Assembly (NCBI GenBank): GCA_934527325.1 | Contig: CAKTAG010000001.1 | Coordinates: forward strand, 1 to 64,000 | Origin: an uncultured Candidatus Soleaferrea sp. | GTDB lineage: Bacteria; Bacillota; Clostridia; Oscillospirales; Ruminococcaceae | Direction of reading: 5' to 3' | Length of the DNA stretch: 64,000 nt | Shown: positions 8,376-15,165 of the stretch, piece after piece | How positions within the stretch are numbered: position 1 is the first letter of the stretch | Layout of the letters: each line of letters begins with the position of its first letter | The notes under the pieces: model-generated | Databases searched by the model: none | Told to the model about the DNA's origin: nothing | What the model saw: the letters and a program-made list of their open reading frames with translations, nothing else | Made by a program: the position numbers and the translations under genes

Positions 8376-9758
8376 ATGAAAGACCACATGCTTATATTAA
8401 GAAAAAAATTTAGTGCACTATATACCGCGCCAGCTAGAGTTATTGTTTTTAGTTTTATATTTGTGATTTTAATAGGTGGCTTTTTGCTTTCGTTACCGGT
8501 AAGTTCAAAAGATGGTGTTACTACTGGTTTTTTTGATTCGTTATTTACAGCAACTAGTGCAACTTGTGTAACTGGTTTTGTTTTATTCGATACTTATACA
8601 AAATGGACATTATTTGGGCAAAGCGTTATATTGTTATTAGTTCAAGTTGGTGGAATGGGGATTGTTACTATAAGCATATTTTTTTATGTTGTAGCTGGTA
8701 AAAAATTAGGTTTAAGAGGTATGCATTTAGCTAAAGAATCTATTAATATTATAGATGCATCTAACCTTGCTGGGCTATTTAAATTTATTGTAATTACTAC
8801 TTTTTCTATTGAATTTATAGGTGCTTGTATTTTAAGTTTAGTTTTTGTTTCAGAGTATGGAGTATTAAAAGGAGTTTATATATCGTTTTTTTTGGCTATA
8901 TCAGCTTTTTGTAATGCAGGTTTTGATGTGCTGGGTTTTCAGGCGCCATATGTAAGTATTATGAATTATAATAATAACCCAATAGTTATTTATACAATTG
9001 GCGTACTTATTATTTTAGGTGGTTTAGGCTTTATTGTTTGGTATGACTTGTTTAATAATGGTAAGCAAAAATGGTTGTTACATACTAAAGTTGTATTGAT
9101 TATGACGTTTTTGTTAATTGTTATTGGTGTTTTAGTTTTTTTTATTTTAGAATGCAATAATCCGTTAACATTAAAAAATTTAACTTGGCCTGAAAAATTT
9201 AACGCAGCTTTTTTTCAATCGGTTACATTAAGAACAGCGGGGTTTACCTCAATTAATTTTACTAATTTAAAACAAATTACAAAAATGGTTGCTTTAATAA
9301 TAATGTTTATAGGTGGGGCACCAGGTTCAACTAGTGGTGGAATTAAAATAACTACATTGGCAATATTAGTGATGACAGTTATTAGTGTTATAAAAAATAA
9401 ACCCGAAACTATTATATTAAAACATAAGGTTCCTAGAAGTACAGTTTATAAATCTGTTAGTATGTTTATTCTTTCTATAGTAGTAGTTATATTGGGCGCT
9501 ATAGTTTTATATTATTCTGTTAACCCAGACCAAGATGTTAGTATTATTAGTTCTATATTTGAAACAATATCTGCTTTTTCAACAGTAGGCATTTCAACAG
9601 GAGTTGTAGGTGCAACAGGTGCTTGTGGTAAGATAATTGTGATTTTTATTATGTTTATTGGTAGGGTTGGCCCAATATCTTTATTGCTTTCTTTAGCAAT
9701 GCGAACAAATGAAGATGTTCATAAAATATTTCCACAAGCTAAAATAATGGTAACATAA
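8376..9758 (+). CDS. TrkH/KtrB-family potassium uptake channel subunit
   Basis: This 460-aa membrane protein forms the ion-conducting subunit of a Trk/Ktr potassium uptake system. The four P-loops with selectivity-filter glycines can be seen: TCVTGF near residue 70, FCNAGFD near 180, RTAGFTS near 290, and FSTVGIS near 400. The VGGMGIVT segment after the first loop is family-typical. Length fits KtrB/TrkH of Firmicutes. The regulatory RCK partner (KtrA/TrkA) is not in the window. The ribosome-binding AAAGG lies about 18 bases before the ATG, an unusually long spacing, so the start is the least certain part. Confidence 0.88.
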   Translation: MKDHMLILRKKFSALYTAPARVIVFSFIFVILIGGFLLSLPVSSKDGVTTGFFDSLFTATSATCVTGFVLFDTYTKWTLFGQSVILLLVQVGGMGIVTISIFFYVVAGKKLGLRGMHLAKESINIIDASNLAGLFKFIVITTFSIEFIGACILSLVFVSEYGVLKGVYISFFLAISAFCNAGFDVLGFQAPYVSIMNYNNNPIVIYTIGVLIILGGLGFIVWYDLFNNGKQKWLLHTKVVLIMTFLLIVIGVLVFFILECNNPLTLKNLTWPEKFNAAFFQSVTLRTAGFTSINFTNLKQITKMVALIIMFIGGAPGSTSGGIKITTLAILVMTVISVIKNKPETIILKHKVPRSTVYKSVSMFILSIVVVILGAIVLYYSVNPDQDVSIISSIFETISAFSTVGISTGVVGATGACGKIIVIFIMFIGRVGPISLLLSLAMRTNEDVHKIFPQAKIMVT

Positions 9759-9798
9759 ATAAAAAATTGATTTAGACATATTTGTTTTAAAAAATCAC

Positions 9799-9827
9799 AT
9801 CAATCAAAATAATATTGATTGATTTTA
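9799..9827 (+). terminator. Probable terminator after the trkH-like gene
   Basis: A 9-bp perfect stem (9799-9807 with 9815-9823) is followed by a short T tract. The AT-rich stem makes it a weak terminator. Confidence 0.45.
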
Positions 9828-9875
9828 TGAAAAATGTATAATGAATTTTTTTGGTTAAATATTAATTTTTTTCTA

Positions 9876-9904
9876 TTGTAAAAATTAAAATAACATGGTA
9901 TAAT
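9876..9904 (+). promoter_or_regulatory. Candidate sigma-A promoter for ftsZ
   Basis: TTGTAA at 9876-9881 and TATAAT at 9899-9904 are separated by 17 bases, about 110 bases upstream of ftsZ. ftsZ is therefore transcribed separately from any division cluster; no ftsA or ftsQ lies nearby. Confidence 0.65.
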
Positions 9905-10014
9905 ATATATTATATGTGTAAACAAGAATATAATAAATGATATAATATATTGTTAAAAAATTGAATTGCGTTTTAACATAGGTTTTATGTTTGATATATG
10001 GGAGGACTTTTGTA

Positions 10015-11181
10015 GTGGGTAATTTTGATATGGATTTTGATGACAGCGTAGTTGTTTTAAAAATAGTTGGCGTTGGCGGAGGTGGCGGCAACGCTATAAA
10101 TAGAATGGTTGAAAATAAGCTTTTTGTAGATGATAAAAAAAACGAAACAGATAAAGAACAAGAAAATTTAGAAGAAAATAATAATGGTATAGAATTTTTG
10201 GCAATTAATACAGATAGGCAAGCTTTAAAAAGGTCTAAAGCGGGGTATAAAATAGCTATTGGTGAAAAATTAACTAAAGGTAGAGGTGCAGGCGGAAACC
10301 CTGAACAAGGAAAAAGAGCTGCAGAAGAAAGTAGGGAAGAAATAGGAGAAGCTTTAAAAGGTGCACAAATGGCTTTTATTACTGCTGGCATGGGTGGTGG
10401 CACAGGTACAGGTGCGGCACCTATTGTTGCAGAAGTTGCTAAAGACCAAGGAATTTTAACAGTTGGGATAGTAACTAAACCTTTTGAGTTTGAAGGCAGA
10501 GATAGAATGGAACAAGCTGAAAAAGGTATTGTTGAACTAAAGCAAAATGTAGATTCTTTATTGGTTATTCCAAATGATAGGTTGAGTTTATTGCCAGATG
10601 CAAATATTACTTTGGCTAATGCTTTTAAATCTGCAGATGAAATTTTAAGGCAGGCTACCCTTTGTATTTCTAAAATTGTTACAGATACAGGCTTGATTAA
10701 CTTGGATTTTGCTGACCTTGCTGCTGTAATGCAAGATGCTGGAGAAGCACATATGGGAGTTGGTAAGGGAACAGGTAAAGATAAGGCAAGACAAGCTGTA
10801 GAGATGGCAATTTCTAGTCCGTTATTAGAGACATCTATAGATGGGGCAAAAGCGTTAATTGTTAATTTTGTTGCATCACCAGATATTGGTTTAACAGAGA
10901 CAGCTTTAGCTAATTCAATGATAAAAGAAGCAGCACATAAAGATGCAAAAATATTTTGGGGTGTTACTTTTGATGAAAACATGAAAGATGAGGTAGAAAT
11001 TACTGTTATTGCTACTAAATTCGATAATGTGAACCGAGATTTAACTAAAAAAGTAGAAGTTGCTAATGAAGATACACCAGTTTTAACACAAACAAAAAAC
11101 GATGAATTGCTAACAGATGATGATGATTTTTTTATACATCTTACAAGTAAATTAAATTCATTTGATACATATAAAGATTAA
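10015..11181 (+). CDS. ftsZ: Cell division protein FtsZ with an atypical insertion and C-terminus
   Basis: FtsZ is the tubulin-like GTPase that forms the division ring. Present are the T1 loop VGVGGGGGNAINRM, the tubulin signature GGGTGTGAAP, GRDR, the T7 synergy region NLDFADL, and SSPLLETSIDGA. GTG at 10015, 9 bases after GGAGG, is the best start (388 aa). Two oddities stand out. About 20 acidic residues (VDDKKNETDKEQENLEENNN) replace the usual one- or two-residue link before GIEFLAINTD. The C-terminal linker is very short, and the peptide that normally reads like DIPxFLRxR is here DDDDFFIHLTSKLN followed by a further tail. The gene stands alone, without ftsA. Confidence 0.93.
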   Translation: MGNFDMDFDDSVVVLKIVGVGGGGGNAINRMVENKLFVDDKKNETDKEQENLEENNNGIEFLAINTDRQALKRSKAGYKIAIGEKLTKGRGAGGNPEQGKRAAEESREEIGEALKGAQMAFITAGMGGGTGTGAAPIVAEVAKDQGILTVGIVTKPFEFEGRDRMEQAEKGIVELKQNVDSLLVIPNDRLSLLPDANITLANAFKSADEILRQATLCISKIVTDTGLINLDFADLAAVMQDAGEAHMGVGKGTGKDKARQAVEMAISSPLLETSIDGAKALIVNFVASPDIGLTETALANSMIKEAAHKDAKIFWGVTFDENMKDEVEITVIATKFDNVNRDLTKKVEVANEDTPVLTQTKNDELLTDDDDFFIHLTSKLNSFDTYKD

Positions 11182-11205
11182 ATAAATTAAGTATTTTTAA
11201 TTTTT

Positions 11206-11240
11206 AAGGCCGTGTAATTTTTTCACGGCTTAATTATTTT
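11206..11240 (+). terminator. Probable terminator after ftsZ
   Basis: A GC-containing stem with one bulge (11206-11214 with 11224-11232) precedes an AT-rich run. The T tract is broken, so confidence is moderate. Confidence 0.5.
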
Positions 11241-11322
11241 GAATTATTTGCTAGTTTATTAAGTTATTAAAGCAATAATTTGTTGGTGATTAATTTAATT
11301 TTAAGTAAAAAAGTGATATTAT

Positions 11323-12156
11323 ATGCAAATAAAAAAAGTTAAAAATGATGTTGTGATTTTAGATTGTTGTGATTTTGACCTTGAAAAAACTTTTGAATGT
11401 GGGCAGTGTTTTAGGTGGAATAAGCAAATAGATGGTAGCTATACAGGTGTTGTTAACAATAAAGTAGTACATATACATAAAATAAATGATGAAATAATAT
11501 TAAAGGGTACATCTATAGAGGATTTTAATGACCTGTTAGAAAATTACTTTGACTTAAAAACTAATTATTCAAATATTAATAAGGCAATATGTGATATGCC
11601 TTTTATTGGTGATGCTTGTAAATATAGTGCGGGTATAAAGATTTTAAAACAAGATCCATGGGAAGTTTTAATATCTTTTATTATTAGTCAAAATAATAAT
11701 ATTCCGCGTATAAAAAATATAATAAATAGTTTTTGTAAAAAATTTGGTAAAAAAATATATGGGGAATATTTTACATTCCCGGCAGTTGAAGATTTAAAAA
11801 ATATAACGTTAAATGATTTATGTGAGTTGAAATGCGGATTTAGAGATAAATACATTATAGATGCTATAGAAAAAATAATAAATAGAGAAGTTATATTAAA
11901 TGATTTGTATTTTATGGATGTTCAAGAAGCAAGAGAAAGGTTAATGAAAATAAAAGGTGTAGGTAAAAAAGTAGCAGACTGTACTTTGCTGTATGGGTTT
12001 TCAAAAATGAATTGCTTCCCTGTAGATGTTTGGATAAAAAAGGTTATAACAAAATTTTTTGAAAATGGGTTGCCACCAATAAAAAAAGAATACATGGGTG
12101 TTGTTCAACAATATATTTTTTATTACGTAAGGTCTAACCCAGATGTTTTGAATTGA
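11323..12156 (+). CDS. 8-oxoguanine DNA glycosylase/AP lyase (OGG1-like, HhH-GPD)
   Basis: The 277-aa protein removes oxidised guanine and cuts the abasic site in base-excision repair. The N-terminal region has the OGG motif TFECGQCFRW. The HhH-GPD core includes the hairpin KIKGVGKKVADC with the predicted catalytic lysine at residue 216, and FPVDVW with the activating aspartate at residue 235, matching Lys249 and Asp268 of human OGG1 by motif. Length suits the bacterial OGG1-like form in Clostridia. It sits between ftsZ and an ABC ATPase gene without obvious functional links. Confidence 0.88.
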   Translation: MQIKKVKNDVVILDCCDFDLEKTFECGQCFRWNKQIDGSYTGVVNNKVVHIHKINDEIILKGTSIEDFNDLLENYFDLKTNYSNINKAICDMPFIGDACKYSAGIKILKQDPWEVLISFIISQNNNIPRIKNIINSFCKKFGKKIYGEYFTFPAVEDLKNITLNDLCELKCGFRDKYIIDAIEKIINREVILNDLYFMDVQEARERLMKIKGVGKKVADCTLLYGFSKMNCFPVDVWIKKVITKFFENGLPPIKKEYMGVVQQYIFYYVRSNPDVLN

Positions 12157-12207
12157 TAATTATATTGGTTATAATAGTAAAAAATTAAAATAAGGAGAAA
12201 CTGTACC

Positions 12208-13158
12208 ATGGAAGAAGGGGACTCTTATTTTTTAAAAATTGAAAATGTAACAAAAATATTTGCGCCACATAATTTGTACATAAAAAATAAAAATTTTGAT
12301 TGTTTAAAATCGGTTGACGATGTTTCTTTTACAATAAAAAAAGGTGAGACTGTTGGGTTAGTTGGTGCATCTGGTTCGGGAAAATCAACATTGGGCAAAA
12401 TTTTAGTTAGACTTTTAACACCTACTAGTGGTAAAGTTATTTATAAAGGTTTAGATATATTTAGTTTAACTAATAAGCAATTTTCTGGTTTTAGAAAAGA
12501 TTTACAAATGGTTTTTCAAAATTCATATGCAGCATTAAACAATATGCTAAATGTTAAGCAGATTTTAATTGAAGGTTTAAGAACTAACAATATTTGTAGC
12601 AGAAATAAAGAAAATGAAGTTATAGATTATTTGCTCGATTTGGTAGAATTGGGTAAAAAAGATAAGTTTAAACATCCTTCAGAACTATCTGGTGGGCAAT
12701 GCCAAAGGGTAGGAATAGCTAGAAGTTTATTAGTTGAACCAGAGTTTATTGTGTTTGATGAAGCAACATCTGCGTTGGATGTAATTGTTCAGCATAAAAT
12801 AGTAGATGTTATAAAAAAAATACAAAAAAAAATGAACCTTACATATTTATTTATATCTCATAATATTGCGTTAGTAGAAGATGTGGCAGATAGAATAGCT
12901 GTGATGTATGGGGGTAAAATAGTAGAAATAGGGCCAACTAAAGTTATTTGCAATAACCCAATTCACCCTTATACCAAGCGGTTAATAAAAGCTTACAAAA
13001 GCTTATATGTTAGTAAAAACTATGTTGAACAAGCTTATAACAGAGATTTTGAATGTGATTTTGGCAATAAATGTAAAATGCAAGAAAGATTTTGTGAAAA
13101 AAGTAAACCTGCTTTAAAGTTGGTAGAAAAAGACCACTTTGTAATATGCAATAATTAA
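12208..13158 (+). CDS. Oligopeptide/dipeptide ABC transporter ATP-binding protein (OppF type), orphan
   Basis: The 316-aa ATPase has Walker A GASGSGKST near residue 54, the Q-loop, the ABC signature LSGGQCQRVGIARSL near residue 167, Walker B FDEATSALD and an H-loop SHN. The C-terminal oligo_HPY region carries a cysteine cluster (CDFGNKCKMQERFC) typical of OppF/DppF subunits. Such subunits energise peptide uptake together with OppB, OppC, OppD and a binding lipoprotein, none of which is in the window. It may serve transporters encoded elsewhere, or be the remnant of an operon. The ATG at 12208 follows AAGGAG. Confidence 0.85.
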   Translation: MEEGDSYFLKIENVTKIFAPHNLYIKNKNFDCLKSVDDVSFTIKKGETVGLVGASGSGKSTLGKILVRLLTPTSGKVIYKGLDIFSLTNKQFSGFRKDLQMVFQNSYAALNNMLNVKQILIEGLRTNNICSRNKENEVIDYLLDLVELGKKDKFKHPSELSGGQCQRVGIARSLLVEPEFIVFDEATSALDVIVQHKIVDVIKKIQKKMNLTYLFISHNIALVEDVADRIAVMYGGKIVEIGPTKVICNNPIHPYTKRLIKAYKSLYVSKNYVEQAYNRDFECDFGNKCKMQERFCEKSKPALKLVEKDHFVICNN

Positions 13159-13219
13159 GCAAAATTTATAAGTGAAAATAGTGGAAAAAAATGAAAAACA
13201 AAAAAAATATATAAATTAG

Positions 13220-13248
13220 TTGACATTTATTTATTTATATATTATAAT
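13220..13248 (+). promoter_or_regulatory. Consensus sigma-A promoter ahead of the structured RNA/zinc-ribbon gene
   Basis: TTGACA at 13220-13225 and TATAAT at 13243-13248 with exactly 17 bases between form a perfect consensus promoter. Transcription would start near 13255, which is 300 bases upstream of the zinc-ribbon gene. Confidence 0.8.
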
Positions 13249-13299
13249 GTATATATAAACACGAGAAGTTATTTATTTTGTATATTCTGTTATTTTAGA

Positions 13300-13540
13300 T
13301 GTTTTAGTATTTGGCGCTAGTTCTATAGTTTAATGGGTAAAATTATCCAAAGGTTGGTAGAATAGCAACGCTTGATTTATGAAACACGATGGATGTTCAA
13401 TTTTAGTATGCTGGTGTTTGTATGTTTGTTGAAAAACGAATATATAATAATTATGCCCGTAACTCATGAGAGTGTTGTGTATTCATTATATTCAATAGGC
13501 GGTTCATTGCCGTTGGTGGGCAAATTTAAAATCCATTAAG
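13300..13540 (+). ncRNA. Candidate structured RNA (long leader or stand-alone ncRNA)
   Basis: This is the body of a 396-base gene-free stretch behind a perfect promoter, richer in G+C than flanking spacers. Helices visible by eye: GCG 13314-13316 with 13369-13371; CTA 13317-13319 with 13363-13365; TTCTA 13321-13325 with 13358-13362; inside these, GGGTA 13335-13339 with TATCC 13344-13348; then TGCCC 13454-13458 with GGGCA 13518-13522, enclosing ACTC 13462-13465 with GAGT 13470-13473, and GGCGG 13498-13502 with TTGCC 13507-13511. It does not look like tmRNA, SRP RNA, RNase P RNA or 6S RNA. The raiA-motif class of clostridial RNAs is one possibility by size and style only. It may be a cis regulator of the zinc-ribbon gene. 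Confidence 0.55.
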
Positions 13541-13554
13541 CGAGGTAAAAGGTT

Positions 13555-13830
13555 ATGTATGAAGACAAAAAATTAATTTGTAAAGATTGCGGAAAGGAAT
13601 TTGTTTTTACAGCAGGTGAACAAGAGTTCTATGCAGAAAAAGGTTTTACAAATGAACCTCAAAGATGTAAAGCTTGTAGAGATGCTAAAAAACAAGCTGT
13701 TAGAGCTAATAGAAAAATGTATACTGCTGTTTGTGCTAATTGTGGTAAAGAAGCAACAGTTCCTTTTGAGCCAACTGAAGGTCGCCCAGTTTATTGTAGT
13801 GAATGCTATGCTAATATGCGCAATGAGTAA
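13555..13830 (+). CDS. Small zinc-ribbon domain protein
   Basis: This 91-aa protein has two CxxC pairs in each half: CKDC...CKAC (N-terminal zinc ribbon) and CANC...CSEC (C-terminal). It begins MYEDKKLICKDCGKEF, the form of the zinc-ribbon proteins common in Clostridia and often annotated as zinc-binding or CxxC-x17-CxxC proteins. Function is unknown; nucleic-acid or protein binding is inferred. It is the only coding gene behind the strong promoter and structured leader, and has its own terminator. The ATG follows AAAAGG. Confidence 0.8.
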   Translation: MYEDKKLICKDCGKEFVFTAGEQEFYAEKGFTNEPQRCKACRDAKKQAVRANRKMYTAVCANCGKEATVPFEPTEGRPVYCSECYANMRNE

Positions 13831-13885
13831 GTTAGTTGATTATAGATATTTATTAAATGTTTATAATGTATAAAGCTGTAATAAT

Positions 13886-13941
13886 AAGCAGGTAACTTGT
13901 TTTTGTCTAAATAATGGCAAAATTGAGTTACTTGCTTTTTA
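13886..13941 (+). terminator. Intrinsic terminator after the zinc-ribbon gene
   Basis: A 13-bp stem with G-U pairs (13886-13898 with 13925-13937), a 26-base loop and a T5 run make a strong terminator. Confidence 0.8.
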
Positions 13942-13992
13942 CTTATAAATAAACTAATATTTATTAAAGTTAAGTAGGGTGTAAATAAAAAA

Positions 13993-14799
13993 ATGGTAGA
14001 TGTAAGCGAATTCCCGATTATAAATGTGAATTCAAAAGTAGAATTTATAGACTTTAGAAAGTTGTTTAATATAGATGAAAAAAAGGCAATTGTTATAGCA
14101 GGGCCTTGCGGAGTTGAAAATTTTGAAACTTTGCAGTGTACAGCAGAATTTTTAGTTAAATTAGGCGTTAACTTTTTAAGAGGTGGGTTGTTTAAGCCAC
14201 GCACATCGCCTTATAGCTTTCAGGGTATTGGTAGGCAAGGCCTTAAATTTATGAACGAAATAGGTAAATTTTACAAAATGGTTACTGTTTCGGAGGTAAC
14301 TGACGTTAGGAATTTAGATTTATTTTTGCAATATATTGATGTATTGCAAATTGGTTCTAGGAATATGCAAAATTTTGAGTTACTTAAAGAAGTTGGTAGA
14401 TGCAAACACCCTGTTGTTTTAAAACGAGGAATGAGTGCAAATATAAAAGAATTTATTTTGGCAGCAGAATATATTGCGTATGAGGGTAACAGAAAAATAT
14501 TAATGTGCGAACGTGGAATTAGAACTTTTGAAAGTTGTACACGCAACACTTTAGATGTTGCTGCAATTGCATTAATAAAAAAATATACTAAAATTCCAAT
14601 AATAGCAGATTTAAGCCATTCTTTAGGGCGAACAGATATAGTTAATGAAATAGCTAAATGTGTTTTGAATTTGGGTGCAGATGGTTTGATGGTTGAAGTG
14701 CACCCTAGGCCTAAAGAGGCACTTTCGGATAAAGATAAACAGTTGAATTTTAATGAAGCTAAATTATTGATAGACGTAATTAATAAACAAAGTTGTTAG
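13993..14799 (+). CDS. aroF: 3-deoxy-7-phosphoheptulonate (DAHP) synthase, type I beta
   Basis: The 268-aa enzyme condenses phosphoenolpyruvate with erythrose-4-phosphate, the first step of the shikimate pathway. Family marks are AGPCGVEN, the substrate loop FLRGGLFKPRTSPYSFQG, QIGSRNMQNFELL, VLKRGMSA, ADLSHSLGRTD, and the C-terminal metal-site segment VEVHPRPKEALSDKDKQ. The short length without an ACT or chorismate-mutase domain is that of the unregulated beta-subclass core. The ribosome-binding site is poor (AGGGTG some 14 bases before ATG). No other aro gene is adjacent. Confidence 0.92.
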   Translation: MVDVSEFPIINVNSKVEFIDFRKLFNIDEKKAIVIAGPCGVENFETLQCTAEFLVKLGVNFLRGGLFKPRTSPYSFQGIGRQGLKFMNEIGKFYKMVTVSEVTDVRNLDLFLQYIDVLQIGSRNMQNFELLKEVGRCKHPVVLKRGMSANIKEFILAAEYIAYEGNRKILMCERGIRTFESCTRNTLDVAAIALIKKYTKIPIIADLSHSLGRTDIVNEIAKCVLNLGADGLMVEVHPRPKEALSDKDKQLNFNEAKLLIDVINKQSC

Positions 14800-14856
14800 T
14801 TGCAATGGCTTGTTTGCCCTAATTTTATTTACATTATAGTTGGGTGATTTGTGTTT

Positions 14857-14900
14857 TATAGCCTCTGTTAGCTGGTTGGTTGGCAGAGGCTATAACTATT
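14857..14900 (+). terminator. Probable terminator after the DAHP synthase gene
   Basis: A perfect 11-bp stem (14857-14867 with 14884-14894) with a 16-base loop, followed by only a broken T tract. It lies in the 366-base gap before the LRR protein, whose remaining content is an AT-rich promoter region and a small ORF. Confidence 0.6.
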
Positions 14901-14962
14901 TTAACAGATTAATATTTAATAATAATTTGATTTGTTAATTTTAACCATTGACAAAATAATTA

Positions 14963-14990
14963 TTGTTAATGTGAAATTATATAGTATATT
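14963..14990 (+). promoter_or_regulatory. Candidate promoter for the LRR protein
   Basis: TTGTTA at 14963-14968 and TATATT at 14985-14990 are 16 bases apart. A better TTGACA at 14948 has no well-spaced -10 box. About 75-90 bases separate this from the AGGAGG at 15063-15068. Confidence 0.35.
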
Positions 14991-15079
14991 TTACACAAAA
15001 TACATGTTGAAAAATAAAATTTTATATGTTAATATATTAATGTTAATTGTATTAGGTTATTTAGGAGGATTAAAAAACA

Positions 15080-15148
15080 ATGAATAAAATGGCAAAGAAC
15101 TATATATTTGTTAAAAATAACCAATATGGGGGGCGAGATGTAAGTTAA
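15080..15148 (+). CDS. 22-codon ORF behind a strong RBS; probable out-of-frame start of the LRR protein
   Basis: TAGGAGGA at 15062-15069 is followed 11 bases later by ATG 15080, which opens MNKMAKNYIFVKNNQYGG and then, after a run of six G (15128-15133), ends in RDVS and a stop. The LRR protein frame is open from 15121 and would continue from this start if the G run held seven bases; the joined N-terminus would read through CKLNNSFFKLLFLFIFLNL, a normal basic and hydrophobic signal peptide. The ORF is thus best seen as the 5' end of the next gene, off-frame by one base. Confidence 0.55.
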   Translation: MNKMAKNYIFVKNNQYGGRDVS

Positions 15149-15165
15149 ATAATAGCTTTTTTAAA

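Noticed and set aside
9885..10982. 365-codon open frame on the minus strand opposite ftsZ
   Set aside because: It is a mirror of a low-stop AT-rich coding strand, lacks a ribosome-binding site and shows no family features; ftsZ is certain.
13321..13400. tRNA gene inside the 13.3-kb RNA
   Set aside because: A D-arm-like string exists, but there is no matching acceptor stem, T-loop GTTCRA with proper stem, or CCA end.
13806..14204. 132-codon minus-strand open frame over the DAHP synthase start
   Set aside because: It lies over a terminator and the coding start of a clear enzyme and has no family match.
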